Of a stretch of DNA of 64,000 nucleotides, positions 1 through 8,076 are shown one piece after another. Both the position numbers and the translations under genes were made by a program. The notes under the pieces were generated by a model. It saw only the letters and a program-made list of their open reading frames with translations. It was not told the origin of the DNA and ran no database searches. This DNA comes from Paracoccaceae bacterium (GTDB lineage Bacteria; Pseudomonadota; Alphaproteobacteria; Rhodobacterales; Rhodobacteraceae), in contig WLWX01000001.1 in assembly GCA_012103375.1 (NCBI GenBank), positions 2,036,501 through 2,100,500 on the forward strand. Direction: 5' to 3'. How positions within the stretch are numbered: the stretch's first letter is position 1; every line of letters starts with the position of its first letter.

Positions 1-387
1 TTCGTGGAATTCGTCGAAGATCAGCCAAGCGATCCTTTCAAGCGAGGGATCAGTCTGAAGCATCCGGGTCAGGATGCCTTCGGTCACGACCTCGATCCGG
101 GTCGCCTTAGAGACCTTGGTGTCCCCCCGCATCCGATAGCCGACCGTTTGTCCGACCGGCTCTGCCAGCGTCTCAGCCATCCGCGCCGCCGCAGACCGGG
201 CCGCCAGGCGGCGCGGTTCCAGCATCACGATCCGGCCCGGCCCCAACCCGGCCTCCAGCATCGCCAGCGGCACCCGCGTCGTCTTGCCCGCCCCCGGCGG
301 GGCCTGCAGCACGGCGCGACCGGAGGCGCGCAAGGCGTCCAGCAGGGCGGGCAGGGCATCGTCGATGGGCAACGGGGCGTTGGTCAT
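1..387 (-). CDS. hrpB: ATP-dependent helicase HrpB, N-terminal part
   Basis: First 129 codons of an HrpB-type DEAH-box helicase that runs off the left edge. From the ATG at 387-385 the protein begins [13 protein letters not shown]. It shows Walker A (PPGAGKTT), motif Ia (LEPRRLAAR) and, at the edge, motif II as DEFHE, the form typical of HrpB. Family members are cytoplasmic proteins of roughly 800 residues whose RNA substrate is poorly defined. The gene is divergent from meaB with 66 bp between start codons, so both promoters must lie in or overlap that gap. The identification is firm; everything beyond motif II lies outside the window. Confidence 0.88.
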   Translation of the reverse strand, partial: MTNAPLPIDDALPALLDALRASGRAVLQAPPGAGKTTRVPLAMLEAGLGPGRIVMLEPRRLAARSAAARMAETLAEPVGQTVGYRMRGDTKVSKATRIEVVTEGILTRMLQTDPSLERIAWLIFDEFHE

Positions 388-453
388 GCCTGCGCTTATC
401 GGCCAGGCACCCCCATCTGGACAAGCCGTCCGCGCACAGGGCAGAACGGCGCG

Positions 454-1500
454 ATGAAAGCTGACGCCAACACCCTTGCAGACCAGGTCATCGCGGGCGA
501 CCGCCGCGCGCTGGCCCGCGCGATCACGGTTGTCGAAAGTGACCGCGCCGATCACCGAGCCAATGCGTTGCGCCTGATCGAAGCGGCGCAGGCCAGCGGT
601 CGGCAAGCATTGCGGATCGGCCTGTCGGGAACGCCCGGTGTCGGCAAATCGACGTTTATCGAGGCGTTCGGGATGCATCTGATCGACCGTGGCCTGCGGG
701 TAGCCGTGCTGGCGGTCGACCCCTCTTCGGCCCGCACCGGTGGCTCGATCCTTGGCGACAAGACGCGGATGGACCGGCTGGTGCGGCAACCCGGGGCGTT
801 CATCCGGCCGTCGCCCAGTCGTTCGACCCTCGGAGGCGTCGCACGGCGCACCCGCGAAGCGATTCTGCTGGTCGAGGCGGCGGGATATGATGTGGTTCTG
901 ATCGAGACTGTCGGCGTCGGGCAATCCGAAACCATGGTCGCTGGGATGAGCGATATTTTCACCCTGTTGATCGGCCCCGGCGGCGGGGACGAATTGCAGG
1001 GCGTCAAACGCGGCATCATGGAGATTGCCGACATCGTGCTGGTCAACAAGGCCGACGGCGCGCTGAAACCGGTGGCCGAGCGGACCCGCGCCGATTATGC
1101 CGCCGCCCTGCGCCTGATGCGCCGGGCTGGCGATGGGCCAAAGGGGTTTCCCTGCGTGCTGACAACCTCGGCCCTTGAAAACACGGGTGTTTCTGCGGCG
1201 TGGGAACAGATGCAGGCGCTGGCCGACTGGCGGCGCGGGCATGGCGTCTGGGACCGGACGCGCGCCGAACAGGCCCGGTTGTGGTTTGAAGAGGATCTGC
1301 GCGCGGGTCTTTTGGCGCGGTTGACGGCTGACCCGGATCTGGCCACCCAGATGGCCGCGCTGGGGGATCAGGTTCAGGCGGGCCGCACAGCACCTTCGGC
1401 TGCAGCCGCCGCACTTCTGAACCATCTGGCGGCGGGCGAAAAAAAACGCCTGACTCCCGTCTTGACGCCTTTCACTGCCCGCACTAAACCCGGCCTCTGA
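454..1500 (+). CDS. meaB: Methylmalonyl-CoA mutase-associated GTPase MeaB
   Basis: A 348-residue G3E-family GTPase that protects and reactivates B12-dependent methylmalonyl-CoA mutase in the cytoplasm. Visible motifs are the P-loop GTPGVGKST (about residue 55), the VDPSS segment, ETVGVGQSE (G3 region) and NKAD (G4). The frame is open far upstream, but the ATG at 454 gives the normal MeaB N-terminus and length, and the upstream part is antisense to hrpB. No mutase gene lies in the window. rpmB follows 81 bp downstream with its own ribosome-binding site. Confidence 0.93.
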   Translation: MKADANTLADQVIAGDRRALARAITVVESDRADHRANALRLIEAAQASGRQALRIGLSGTPGVGKSTFIEAFGMHLIDRGLRVAVLAVDPSSARTGGSILGDKTRMDRLVRQPGAFIRPSPSRSTLGGVARRTREAILLVEAAGYDVVLIETVGVGQSETMVAGMSDIFTLLIGPGGGDELQGVKRGIMEIADIVLVNKADGALKPVAERTRADYAAALRLMRRAGDGPKGFPCVLTTSALENTGVSAAWEQMQALADWRRGHGVWDRTRAEQARLWFEEDLRAGLLARLTADPDLATQMAALGDQVQAGRTAPSAAAAALLNHLAAGEKKRLTPVLTPFTARTKPGL

Positions 1501-1581
1501 ATTCGAGGGGTGCGTTTGTGCGCCCCCATTGCTTTGACGGCCTGCCCAAACGCTGGCCCCCTAACCCGAAGGAGTGACCCG

Positions 1582-1869
1582 ATGTCGCGCCGCTGTGAAT
1601 TGACCGGAAAAGGCCCGATGGTTGGTAACAACGTCAGCCACGCCAAGAACCGCACCCGCCGCCGGTTTCTGCCGAACCTGAATGACGTCAGCCTGATGTC
1701 CGAAACGCTGGGCCGCACCTTCAAGCTGCGCATTTCGGCCTCGGCCCTGCGCACGGTGGATCACCGTGGCGGGCTGGACGGCTTCATGGCCAAGGCGAAA
1801 GAGGCGGAACTGTCGCCCACCGCGCTGAAGATCAAGAAAGACATCGAAAAGGCCCAGGCCGCCGCCTGA
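1582..1869 (+). CDS. rpmB: 50S ribosomal protein L28
   Basis: A 95-residue L28 protein of the large ribosomal subunit. It begins [20 protein letters not shown] and contains the conserved basic stretch [11 protein letters not shown]. The ATG at 1582 follows an AAGGAG at 1569-1574 with ordinary spacing. An in-frame upstream start at 1510 would add a non-homologous leader and is rejected. A strong hairpin-plus-T-run terminator follows 27 bp after the stop, so the gene is probably transcribed alone or with meaB. Confidence 0.96.
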   Translation: MSRRCELTGKGPMVGNNVSHAKNRTRRRFLPNLNDVSLMSETLGRTFKLRISASALRTVDHRGGLDGFMAKAKEAELSPTALKIKKDIEKAQAAA

Positions 1870-1895
1870 GATACCATTCGATTCTGAGTAAAGAA

Positions 1896-1922
1896 GCCTC
1901 GCAGCGATGCGGGGCTTTTTTA
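1896..1922 (+). terminator. Rho-independent terminator after rpmB
   Basis: An 8-bp stem, GCCTCGCA paired with TGCGGGGC (one G-T pair), closes a GCGA tetraloop and is followed directly by six Ts. Its place just after the rpmB stop fits intrinsic termination of that transcript. Confidence 0.9.
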
Positions 1923-2300
1923 ATGTGGACCGCAGTCAAGTGTGGGGCGGCCGATGCTGCGATGGCTGAGCCCGTCCTCAAATAGCAGGATTTGAACCCG
2001 TTTTGACCAATGCTGAAGACCGCATGAATGTCCGGTTAGTACGAGTCACAGGATCTTTGACTTGTGGTAAGCCTGATTTGCCTAGGGTCAGGACCCATTA
2101 ATCCGACACCGCTGGTTTGACAGATATTCTGCCTGACAAGGATTAGGTCTGACGGAATAGTGGTTCTATTTTAAAGACCTAAGACGATGTCAGGCTGGAA
2201 ATCCGTCAAATCCGAAGGACGTCAAATCCGCTTCATCTCAGCGGTTCAGGCCGCTTGAAAAGTGAACCACACTTCCCTACGCGTCCCAAACCACTGATAT
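1923..2300. other. Gene-free stretch with remnant of an outer mobile element
   Basis: No credible gene is seen. Bases 1923-2081 show nothing recognisable. From 2082 the sequence carries the left 33-bp terminal repeat of an outer element, then about 186 bp of internal remnant up to the IS3 end at 2301. The remnant has a short open stretch after an ATG near 2187 but no recognisable transposase. Confidence 0.6.
2082..2114 (+). repeat. Left terminal inverted repeat of an outer element
   Basis: The 33 bases here match the reverse complement of 3489-3521 with one mismatch. The motif contains GGTCAGGACCCATTAATCC. Both outer ends abut CTAG, which could be a target duplication of the kind used by many IS5-family elements or simply the palindromic tip of the repeat. 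The element itself is not identified. Confidence 0.8.
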
Positions 2301-2303
2301 TGT

Positions 2304-3164
2304 CTAGCCCCCAAGTTCTGGGCCATTTCTGATTAGAGTTTCTGGCATTGGTGGTCGCATGTTCAGAGCCTGGTGCGGACGTGTGTGGTTGTACTGCTTA
2401 AGCCAATGATTGATGACGATCTGTGCCTGTTTCGTTGTTGTGAACCATTCAGCGTTGAGGATCTCGTGCCGGAGAGTGCCGTTGAACCTCTCGTTGTATC
2501 CGTTTTCCCAAGGGGACCCCGGATAGATTCTAATTGGTCGAACACCAACGCGAACCAACCACTCCTGCATCGCCTTGGCTACGAACTCTGGGCCGTTGTC
2601 GGAGCGGATATACTCCGGCGTGCCATGGCAGAGGAGCAGCGGATATAGCTCCTCCAGAACATCTTCGGCGCCCATCCTGCTGCGAACTTCCACGGCCAGG
2701 GCCTGCCGGGTGTACTCATCCAGAACGGTCAGCATCTTGTAGCTCCGGCCATTGCTGAGCTTGTCGTGAACGAAGTCGATGCTCCAGATGTGGTTCGGAT
2801 GCGTCGGCCTGAGGCGAATGATCGAGCTGTCCTTGTGATAAAGCCGTCTGCGCTTCCTGTGCCGCTGCGGGAGTTGCAGTCCTTCTTCCTGCCAGAGACG
2901 CTCAACCTTCTTATGATTGACCCGCCAGCCCTCGATGCGCAGGAGTTCCGAAACTTTACGATAGCCGTAGCGCCCATATTGCTTGGCCAGGCGGATCAAA
3001 GCGAGCCGTAGAGCATCATCGTCTTTTGGCGCGGGTCGATATTGCAGAGAGCTTCGCGCCAGACCGACGACCCGGCAGGTCCTCCGCTCCGAGGTCGCGA
3101 GCTTTTGGCGCGTATGAATAACGGCCTGACGGAGCTCCCCAGTCGTCAGGCCCTGGGCTTTAAG
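2304..3164 (-). CDS. IS3-family transposase OrfB (DDE integrase core)
   Basis: The catalytic half of the transposase, in the -1 frame relative to OrfA. Before the first internal methionine (position 2999) the frame already encodes family-like sequence (RRTCRVVGLARSSLQY), so translation probably enters by frameshift near 3160. The HTH_21 region (YGRYGYRKVSELL) is followed by the rve core with WSIDFVHD, IRSDNGPEF and the ENGYNERFNGTLR segment carrying the DDE acidic residues. No stop interrupts it, so the element may be active. Confidence 0.88.
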   Translation of the reverse strand, partial: LKAQGLTTGELRQAVIHTRQKLATSERRTCRVVGLARSSLQYRPAPKDDDALRLALIRLAKQYGRYGYRKVSELLRIEGWRVNHKKVERLWQEEGLQLPQRHRKRRRLYHKDSSIIRLRPTHPNHIWSIDFVHDKLSNGRSYKMLTVLDEYTRQALAVEVRSRMGAEDVLEELYPLLLCHGTPEYIRSDNGPEFVAKAMQEWLVRVGVRPIRIYPGSPWENGYNERFNGTLRHEILNAEWFTTTKQAQIVINHWLKQYNHTRPHQALNMRPPMPETLIRNGPELGG

Positions 3165-3433
3165 TAGTTCAGGCTTTCTTTGAGGATCAGCTTGTCCAAT
3201 TCAAGCTCAGCGACGATCTTCTTGAGACGCCCATTCTCCTTTTCCAGGCTGCGCATCTCCGACAACTGCGACCGTCCCATACCACCAAACCGTTTCCGCC
3301 AGTTGTAATATGTCGCATCGCTGATGCCGACGCTACGACACGCCGATGCAACGTCACTTCCTCCCGTCAGCTTCAGCTCAATCTCACGCAGCAGCTTCAA
3401 TACATCTTCGTCCGAATGCCGTTTCCGTGCCAT
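3146..3433 (-). CDS. IS3-family transposase OrfA
   Basis: A 95-residue helix-turn-helix protein beginning MARKRHSDEDVLKLLREIE and ending LNYLKPRA, typical of the IS3/IS407-like group. The ATG at 3433 follows a GAGGGG site. A leucine-rich coiled coil (SLEKENGRLKKIVAELELDK) follows the HTH. The 3' end overlaps OrfB in the -1 frame at the possible slippery heptamer C-TTA-AAG (3158-3164), consistent with a frameshifted OrfAB transposase. Confidence 0.85.
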   Translation of the reverse strand: MARKRHSDEDVLKLLREIELKLTGGSDVASACRSVGISDATYYNWRKRFGGMGRSQLSEMRSLEKENGRLKKIVAELELDKLILKESLNYLKPRA

Positions 3434-3488
3434 TACATATTCCCCTCTCAAGACCAATGTAGTGGCCCAGTTTTAGGGGGGAAGGACA

Positions 3489-3521
3489 CAGCGGTGCCGG
3501 ATTAATGGGTCCTGACCCTAG
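3489..3521 (-). repeat. Right terminal inverted repeat of the outer element
   Basis: Mate of the repeat at 2082-2114: 33 bp in inverted orientation with one mismatch, abutting CTAG outside. It starts at the base next to the IS3 right end, so no internal sequence of the outer element remains on this side. Confidence 0.8.
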
Positions 3522-3542
3522 CACTCACAACAACCACGGGAG

Positions 3543-3746
3543 TCAATCAGGCAGCTGAAAAAGATCTTCCACTGGAACTCCGAGCTGCCTTGCCAGCTTC
3601 AGAGACAGAATTGTTGAGGGGACAAAGATACCGTTTTCCACAGTGTTGATGGTTTTTCTGCTGACTTCGATAGTTTCGGCAAGCTCTGCTTGGGTCAGCC
3701 CAGCCTTCAGCCGATGCGTTTTAAGGTTGACCTTGAGGGGACTCAT
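3543..3746 (-). CDS. Small XRE-family (Cro/CI-type) transcriptional regulator
   Basis: A 67-residue single-domain HTH protein beginning MSPLKVNLKTHRLKAGLTQ. The HTH lies in GLTQAELAETIEVSRKTINT and the end is VEDLFQLPD, as in YozG-like regulators. The start is the ATG at 3746, whose ATGA overlaps the stop of the upstream membrane-protein gene, so the two are translationally coupled. Two palindromes upstream of the operon (4131-4186) share GTAAC-N6-GTTAC and are likely its own operators. Autorepression is inferred. Confidence 0.85.
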   Translation of the reverse strand: MSPLKVNLKTHRLKAGLTQAELAETIEVSRKTINTVENGIFVPSTILSLKLARQLGVPVEDLFQLPD

Positions 3747-4123
3747 CCGGCCCGCCCACTCAGGGTTGCGATTGCCATCCAGATGGACGGAGCGCAGACC
3801 AAAATAACTCCGGTCCAAAGCAATGCCCCCGAAACATCGGCGGCAAGAAACACCCAGAAACAGATCAGTGCCGCCCAATATCCAAACTGGTACGCACCAC
3901 GATGCGACGCCACAGTTTGTTCATCCCAGGCTGGCTTTATGGTTTTTGGGTGAAGCACTGACATGACAAATTGAACAAAGCCACCGGCGACCGCCAGTGC
4001 ACCGAGGTAAAATAAGTGAAGAGGCCCAATGACCCAGCCTGACAGGGCCAAAACCAACAACAGGGCTCCCGCACTGATGAGCAGGATGTTGGAAGCAAGA
4101 CGCGTGAGTGTGAGTAGATTCAT
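3743..4123 (-). CDS. Small integral membrane protein paired with XRE regulator
   Basis: A 126-residue protein with about four hydrophobic segments (roughly residues 10-30, 35-55, 80-98 and 101-119), so probably in the inner membrane. The family is not recognised. It is first in a two-gene operon with a YozG-like XRE regulator (4-nt ATGA overlap), an arrangement seen for many small membrane-protein/regulator pairs of unknown role. The palindromic operator lies 7 bp upstream of its start, so repression would block transcription of both genes. Confidence 0.7.
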   Translation of the reverse strand: MNLLTLTRLASNILLISAGALLLVLALSGWVIGPLHLFYLGALAVAGGFVQFVMSVLHPKTIKPAWDEQTVASHRGAYQFGYWAALICFWVFLAADVSGALLWTGVILVCAPSIWMAIATLSGRAG

Positions 4124-4130
4124 TTGCGAT

Positions 4131-4162
4131 CTCCATATGTAACCTTTGAGTTACATATGGAG
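4131..4162. promoter_or_regulatory. Operator 1: long palindrome
   Basis: A perfect 13-bp inverted repeat, CTCCATATGTAAC and GTTACATATGGAG, separated by 6 bp. It lies just upstream of the membrane-protein/XRE operon. Its GTAAC-N6-GTTAC core recurs at 4171-4186, as expected of a pair of sites for the dimeric XRE regulator. Confidence 0.75.
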
Positions 4163-4170
4163 AGCCAGAT

Positions 4171-4186
4171 GTAACTTCAAGGTTAC
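4171..4186. promoter_or_regulatory. Operator 2: GTAAC-N6-GTTAC
   Basis: The second palindrome, GTAAC-TTCAAG-GTTAC, shares the core of operator 1. The centres are about 32 bp apart, close to three helical turns, which would allow cooperative binding on one face of the DNA. It also lies upstream of the divergent GFA-family gene at 4250. Confidence 0.65.
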
Positions 4187-4249
4187 TCTCTCACACGCCT
4201 TGCCTGCACTGCAAATCGGGCTAATGCTATGTACTGGGAGGGCTGAGAG

Positions 4250-4657
4250 ATGTTTGTGTGCAAGTGCAATTGTGGTTCGGTAGCGTTTGAAATCAAAGCG
4301 CCCGCTTCGGACATCTATTTGTGTCATTGTAGCATCTGCCGGAGGTTTTCGGGAAGCAGTGGAATTGCTGTTGTCGTCTTGAAAAACAAAGATTTCAAAT
4401 GGCTGAGTGGCCAAGAAGAAATCAAGGTTTGGAAAAAACCAGACGCCGATTGGGAAGCCAATTTCTGCTCAACCTGCGGTTCGGCGCTTCCTGGCAAGAA
4501 TGACAACGAGCACATGTTCGTTCCGGCGGGAATGCTTCCGAACGATATCAAGGATTTGGAAGTCAAACATCACATCTTTGTCGGATCACGCGCGAGTTGG
4601 GACAAAATAGGTGATGCTGGCAAACTGCATGAAGGGCCCTTCGGCGGATTGTGTTGA
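4250..4657 (+). CDS. GFA-family (glutathione-dependent formaldehyde-activating-like) zinc protein
   Basis: A 135-residue GFA/CENP-V fold protein with the zinc-binding cysteine pattern: CKCNCGS near the start, CHCSICRRFSG (about residues 25-35) and CSTCGS (about residues 78-83). Members bind zinc; most have no proven substrate. The 3' end was altered by a MITE inserted at 4647. Removing the element and one target copy restores a native TAA after ...EGPFGG. The insertion only adds Leu-Cys before a TGA, so the protein is probably still functional. It is divergent from the XRE pair and may share its operators. Confidence 0.85.
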   Translation: MFVCKCNCGSVAFEIKAPASDIYLCHCSICRRFSGSSGIAVVVLKNKDFKWLSGQEEIKVWKKPDADWEANFCSTCGSALPGKNDNEHMFVPAGMLPNDIKDLEVKHHIFVGSRASWDKIGDAGKLHEGPFGGLC

Positions 4658-4864
4658 AAAACTCCGAAATCAGAGCGTCGCGGATTTCTTGCGAAAACCT
4701 ATGAAGCGAAATAGTCGGAAAGCTTTGACCACGAGACAGCGCATGGCTGCGCGTGAGCGCATGTAGGCGATTTGGGCCGACCCCCGCGCCAAAAATTTAG
4801 GATCGGGCTGCATGGAAAGAAAAATCATCGTTCAGGCCCTAAAACGGAGTTTTTCAACACAATC
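4647..4864 (-). mobile_element. MITE copy 1 (218 bp)
   Basis: A non-autonomous element with perfect terminal repeats GATTGTGTTGAAAAACTCC. It is inverted relative to copies 2-4 and shows no difference from them by eye. GGCG flanks both sides (4643-4646 and 4865-4868), a 4-bp target duplication. It sits at the stop codon of the GFA gene. Ends and target size resemble the IS1182-type element at 6508-8042. Confidence 0.92.
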
Positions 4865-4868
4865 GGCG

Positions 4869-5333
4869 GATAATCAAAGCGGCAATTGCAGAACGACCTA
4901 CAAATGGCAGCTCCGTCCCGCATTGCGTTCACTGAACGCTCCCATGCGAGCAAACTCCGCCCGCATTGTGCATCGCGGTGTCGAGGCTAAATCAGTGATG
5001 TTCACCGGTCAGCGTAAGCCTTTTCTTATTCGTGCCTGACAAGATGTTTGGTCACCAGGTACCTCTTTTGGTACGGGCCGGTTAATCGGGGTCCTGCCCG
5101 TTTCAACTGTCGGTTATCCCGACCGGACTCCGCGTACAGCACCTCCCATTGGCGAGGGCGGCGGCCTCCACCACCTTGACGATGGGCGTTGGCGGCTCAA
5201 AGGGTTCGGGATCCATTCGCTTAGTTGCGGCGCGAACCTTTGCGCGGAGCATTCTGTCTTCTGAATGCAGAGAAAGATACTCACGCACATTAGAGGTCAG
5301 CACCGTGAGGCACGCCACCCGATTTCCCTGGCT
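4869..5333. other. Gene-poor stretch after MITE copy 1
   Basis: Bases 4869-5100 hold no recognisable gene. A segment at about 5080-5100 (GGTTAATCGGGGTCCTGCCC) resembles the inside of the 33-bp outer terminal repeats at 2082 and 3489 and may be the end of a related degraded element. On the minus strand, 5103-5318 is open for 71 codons. Its C-terminal part (PTPIVKVVEAAALA...SPVGITDS) faintly resembles the tail of short-chain dehydrogenases, so it may be a gene remnant. It has no convincing start. Confidence 0.35.
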
Positions 5334-5780
5334 CTAGACCACCGTCAGGCAGGCGCATTTTGCATTGTGGCTGACCTTCAGCGATGTACTGCCGTGGACC
5401 AGCGCACCGACGCTGCCCAGACCGCGCCGCCCGGTCACGATCAGGTCGGCATTGCAGTTGTTTGCGCAGGCGATGATCTCATCCGCGGGATCGCCGCGTT
5501 TCATATAGGTATGCTTGATCGTCTGACCAAGCTCCTGCGCAATCGCCTTGCCCTCATCAAGGATTCTGTCACCAGCCTTCTGCACCTCTTCAGCCGAGGG
5601 CATCGTGGTTGCCGCGTGATACCCTGAAACCGCGCCCAGGGCGAAGGCCACGGTATGAGGTTGCGGCGTATGTACCAGATGAATCTCGGACCCGTATTTC
5701 TGGGCCAGATCAAAGGCCAGGCGCAGGCCGTTTTCTGAAGATTCGGATCCGTCGATGCCAACAACGACATTCTTGAACAT
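5334..5780 (-). CDS. Universal stress protein (UspA family)
   Basis: A 148-residue single Usp domain. The N-terminus NVVVGIDGSESS and the C-terminal loop VTGRRGLGSVGALVHGSTS fit the ATP-binding G-2x-G-9x-G(S/T) motif of Usp proteins. These cytoplasmic proteins are induced in stress or growth arrest. The gene stands alone, converging with nothing clear at its 3' side and divergent from the thioesterase gene at 6034. Its trigger cannot be read from the sequence. Confidence 0.9.
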   Translation of the reverse strand: MFKNVVVGIDGSESSENGLRLAFDLAQKYGSEIHLVHTPQPHTVAFALGAVSGYHAATTMPSAEEVQKAGDRILDEGKAIAQELGQTIKHTYMKRGDPADEIIACANNCNADLIVTGRRGLGSVGALVHGSTSLKVSHNAKCACLTVV

Positions 5781-6033
5781 GCTGTGTCCTTCCCCTGATC
5801 ATGTGACCCAAGGCTAGCGGCGGTGCGTTCCGCGGGAGTTGACATGTATCAATGCCCGCGCGCGCGTTTGTGCATGGCCCGCGGCACCCGGAAGCGCAGG
5901 GTTTCATTACAGGCGGTGGCGAACTCAGGCGGCAAATCCGCCCCGCCGACGCCAGACCCTTGTGTGCATCGCGAAATATCGCTGTTATCAACGACCAGTA
6001 CAGCGACAGCCGCCAACCAACAGGAGCCGCCCC

Positions 6034-6453
6034 TTGGACATTCCCTTCAAGACCACCCGTATGCTGAATTTCGGCGATTGCGATATCTCGGGCACCGCCT
6101 ATTACCCGGCGTACCTCAACATCCTGAATGGCGTGAACGAGGAATTCTGGCTGCACCTCGGCTGGCCCTGGCACAAGATCATCTGGGAAGAACGCTGGGG
6201 CACGCCGACGGTGCATATCTCATCAGATTTTTCCAGCCCGTCGTTTTTCGGAGAGGAGCTGGAGTTCGAGGTGACGGTGCTGAAAGTCGGGCGAAGCTCG
6301 GCCACGTTTCACCATGATATCAGTTGCAAGGGACAGAAGAGATGGTCCAGCACGCAGGTGCTGGCGGCGTCCTATCTGGACAAGCACTGCTCGATCCCCT
6401 GGCCCGAGGATGTGAAGGCGGCGCTGCTGGCCTGTGTGCCGTCCAAGGGATGA
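6034..6453 (+). CDS. Acyl-CoA thioesterase, 4HBT hotdog family
   Basis: A 139-residue hotdog-fold protein. The N-terminal motif FGDCDISGTAYYPAYLNIL matches the 4-hydroxybenzoyl-CoA thioesterase signature, with the likely catalytic Asp in GDCD. I chose the TTG at 6034 because an AGGAG lies 7 bp upstream (6022-6026) and the N-terminus (LDIPFKTTRML) is family-like. The ATG at 6061 would cut into the fold. The substrate is unknown. The 3' end lies 50 bp before the target duplication of the IS1182-type element. Confidence 0.82.
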   Translation: MDIPFKTTRMLNFGDCDISGTAYYPAYLNILNGVNEEFWLHLGWPWHKIIWEERWGTPTVHISSDFSSPSFFGEELEFEVTVLKVGRSSATFHHDISCKGQKRWSSTQVLAASYLDKHCSIPWPEDVKAALLACVPSKG

Positions 6454-6507
6454 AATCTGCCTATCAGCTGGGCCTGGAATGCGCAGGGCAAATGGCTGCT
6501 TCCGGCC

Positions 6508-8042
6508 AATTTTGTTGAAAAACTCCTGCTTGATCGAGGGCTATGGCGCTGATTCAATCCTCTCAACAAGCGGGAGGATCAGCCATGATGGGACCGAGGC
6601 AGGAAGCACAGGCGGCGCTGTTCTATGAGTTCTCGCTGGAAGACCATGTCCCGCAAGATCACCTGCTGCGATCGATTGATCGTTTCGTCGATCTGAGCAG
6701 CATCCGCGCCCATCTTGCCGATTTCTACAGCCACACCGGTCGTCCTTCGATCGATCCTGAACTGCTGATCCGGATGCTGATCGTCGGTTACTGCTTCGGC
6801 ATCCGGTCCGAGCGGCGGCTCTGTGAAGAGGTACACTTGAACCTCGCGTACAGGTGGTTTTGTCGGCTCGACCTGGCCGATCGGGTGCCGGATCACTCGA
6901 CCTTTTCAAAGAACCGGCATGGTCGGTTCCGCGAGAGTGAGCTGCTGCGCCATCTCTTCGAGACCACGGTCGCGCGATGCATCGCCGAAGGTCTCGTCAG
7001 CGGTCAGCGCCTGGCCGTCGATGCCAGCTTGATCGAGGCGGATGCCAACAAGCAGTACTCTGCGCCAAAGGAAGAATGGGACATTGCGCGGATCGATGCA
7101 GACGCTGCACCCCGCGCGGTCCGCGAGTATCTCGACACTCTGGATGAGGCCGCATTCGGAGCAGCGACACCGGTCGAGCCAAAGTTCACGTCCTATTCCG
7201 ACCCAGCCAGCCAGTGGACGGCGGCGCGTAAGGGTCCCGCATTTTTTGCCTACTCCGACAACTATCTCATCGATACCGATCATGGTGTCATCGTCGACGT
7301 GGAAGCGACACGGTCGATCCGTCAAGCCGAGGTGGGGTCAACCAAGACGATGCTGAAGCGGGCCAAAGAGCGCTTCGATCTTCATCCCGAACGGCTGATC
7401 GCCGACACCGCCTACGGATCGGGACCCATGCTCGGATGGCTGGTGGGTGAAAAGATCGCACCGCACATCCCGGTCTTCGACAAAGCCGGGCGCACCGATG
7501 GCACCTGGTCCCGAGCTGACTTCGAATGGGATGCCGAGAACAATCAATACATCTGCCCGGAAGGCGAGGCTCTGAAGCAGTTCCGCCGAAACTACTCCGA
7601 CCCCAATCGCGGCCCAACCGGCAAGGGCGTGGCCAAGTACCAAGCGCTGAAGCACACCTGCCAATCCTGTCCTTCCAAGCCGAAGTGCTGCCCGAATGCC
7701 GACGCCCGTAAGATCACCCGTGAGGAACATGAGGACGCTCGCGACATCGCCCGCGCAATCGCCAAAACGCCGCAATACAAGATCTCGGTGAAGCTCCGGA
7801 AGAAGGTCGAAATGCTCTTTGCCCACCTCAAGCGCATTCTCGGCCTGGGACGGCTCCGATTACGTGGACCATGCGGCGCAAATGACGAATTCCTGCTCGC
7901 CGCCACTGCCCAAAACCTTCGCAAACTGGCAAAGATCTTTCCTGCACCGCAGCAAACGCGCAAAGCCTGATCAGAAAGGCGCTCGCGCTATGTTCAAATC
8001 GCTACTTTCTGCGCCCGCAACACGTTGTTTTTCCACAGAATC
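6508..8042 (+). mobile_element. IS1182-type insertion sequence (1535 bp)
   Basis: The ends AATTTTGTTGAAAAAC and, inverted, GATTCTGTGGAAAAAC form imperfect terminal repeats. GGCC on both sides (6504-6507 and 8043-8046) is a 4-bp target duplication. The left end matches the MITE terminus at 17 of 19 positions, and MITE copies 2 and 3 also duplicate GGCC. The element carries one intact transposase gene. It inserted between the thioesterase gene and the EI24-family gene and breaks neither. Confidence 0.9.
6585..7970 (+). CDS. IS1182-family transposase
   Basis: A 461-residue transposase beginning MMGPRQEAQAALFYEFSLED, with an N-terminal DUF772 region (RPSIDPELLIRMLIVGYCFG) and a C-terminal DDE region containing LAVDASLIEADA, LIADTAYGSG and KLRKKVEMLFAHLKR. 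A Cys cluster (CQSCPSKPKCCP) lies between, as in the family. The ATG at 6585 follows GGGAGG. It is uninterrupted and so probably functional, and it is a plausible source of transposase for the four MITEs. Confidence 0.93.
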   Translation: MMGPRQEAQAALFYEFSLEDHVPQDHLLRSIDRFVDLSSIRAHLADFYSHTGRPSIDPELLIRMLIVGYCFGIRSERRLCEEVHLNLAYRWFCRLDLADRVPDHSTFSKNRHGRFRESELLRHLFETTVARCIAEGLVSGQRLAVDASLIEADANKQYSAPKEEWDIARIDADAAPRAVREYLDTLDEAAFGAATPVEPKFTSYSDPASQWTAARKGPAFFAYSDNYLIDTDHGVIVDVEATRSIRQAEVGSTKTMLKRAKERFDLHPERLIADTAYGSGPMLGWLVGEKIAPHIPVFDKAGRTDGTWSRADFEWDAENNQYICPEGEALKQFRRNYSDPNRGPTGKGVAKYQALKHTCQSCPSKPKCCPNADARKITREEHEDARDIARAIAKTPQYKISVKLRKKVEMLFAHLKRILGLGRLRLRGPCGANDEFLLAATAQNLRKLAKIFPAPQQTRKA

Positions 8043-8076
8043 GGCCAGTTGCCGCCATCACCTGCGAGGGAAAAAA

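Larger units (their letters stand above)
2301..3488 (-). mobile_element. IS3-family insertion sequence (1188 bp)
   Basis: A complete-looking IS3-family element read on the minus strand. The ends begin TGTC and share a C-rich block followed by CTGGGCC (2301 onward; reverse complement of the end at 3488), as expected for imperfect terminal repeats. It encodes OrfA and a DDE-type OrfB in overlapping frames. It sits inside the remnant of another element whose 33-bp repeats flank it, and its right end directly abuts the right outer repeat. No clear target duplication was found, so the junctions may have been rearranged. Confidence 0.85.

Noticed and set aside
4812-5039. 75-codon ORF starting inside MITE copy 1
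   Set aside because: It begins in the element terminus and has no family-like sequence or ribosome-binding site.
5103-5318. 71-codon minus-strand ORF as a full gene
   Set aside because: It lacks a convincing start and only its tail looks gene-like; kept as a possible remnant.
6543-6584. Upstream start for the IS1182 transposase
   Set aside because: The ATG at 6585 follows a good GGGAGG and gives the family N-terminus.
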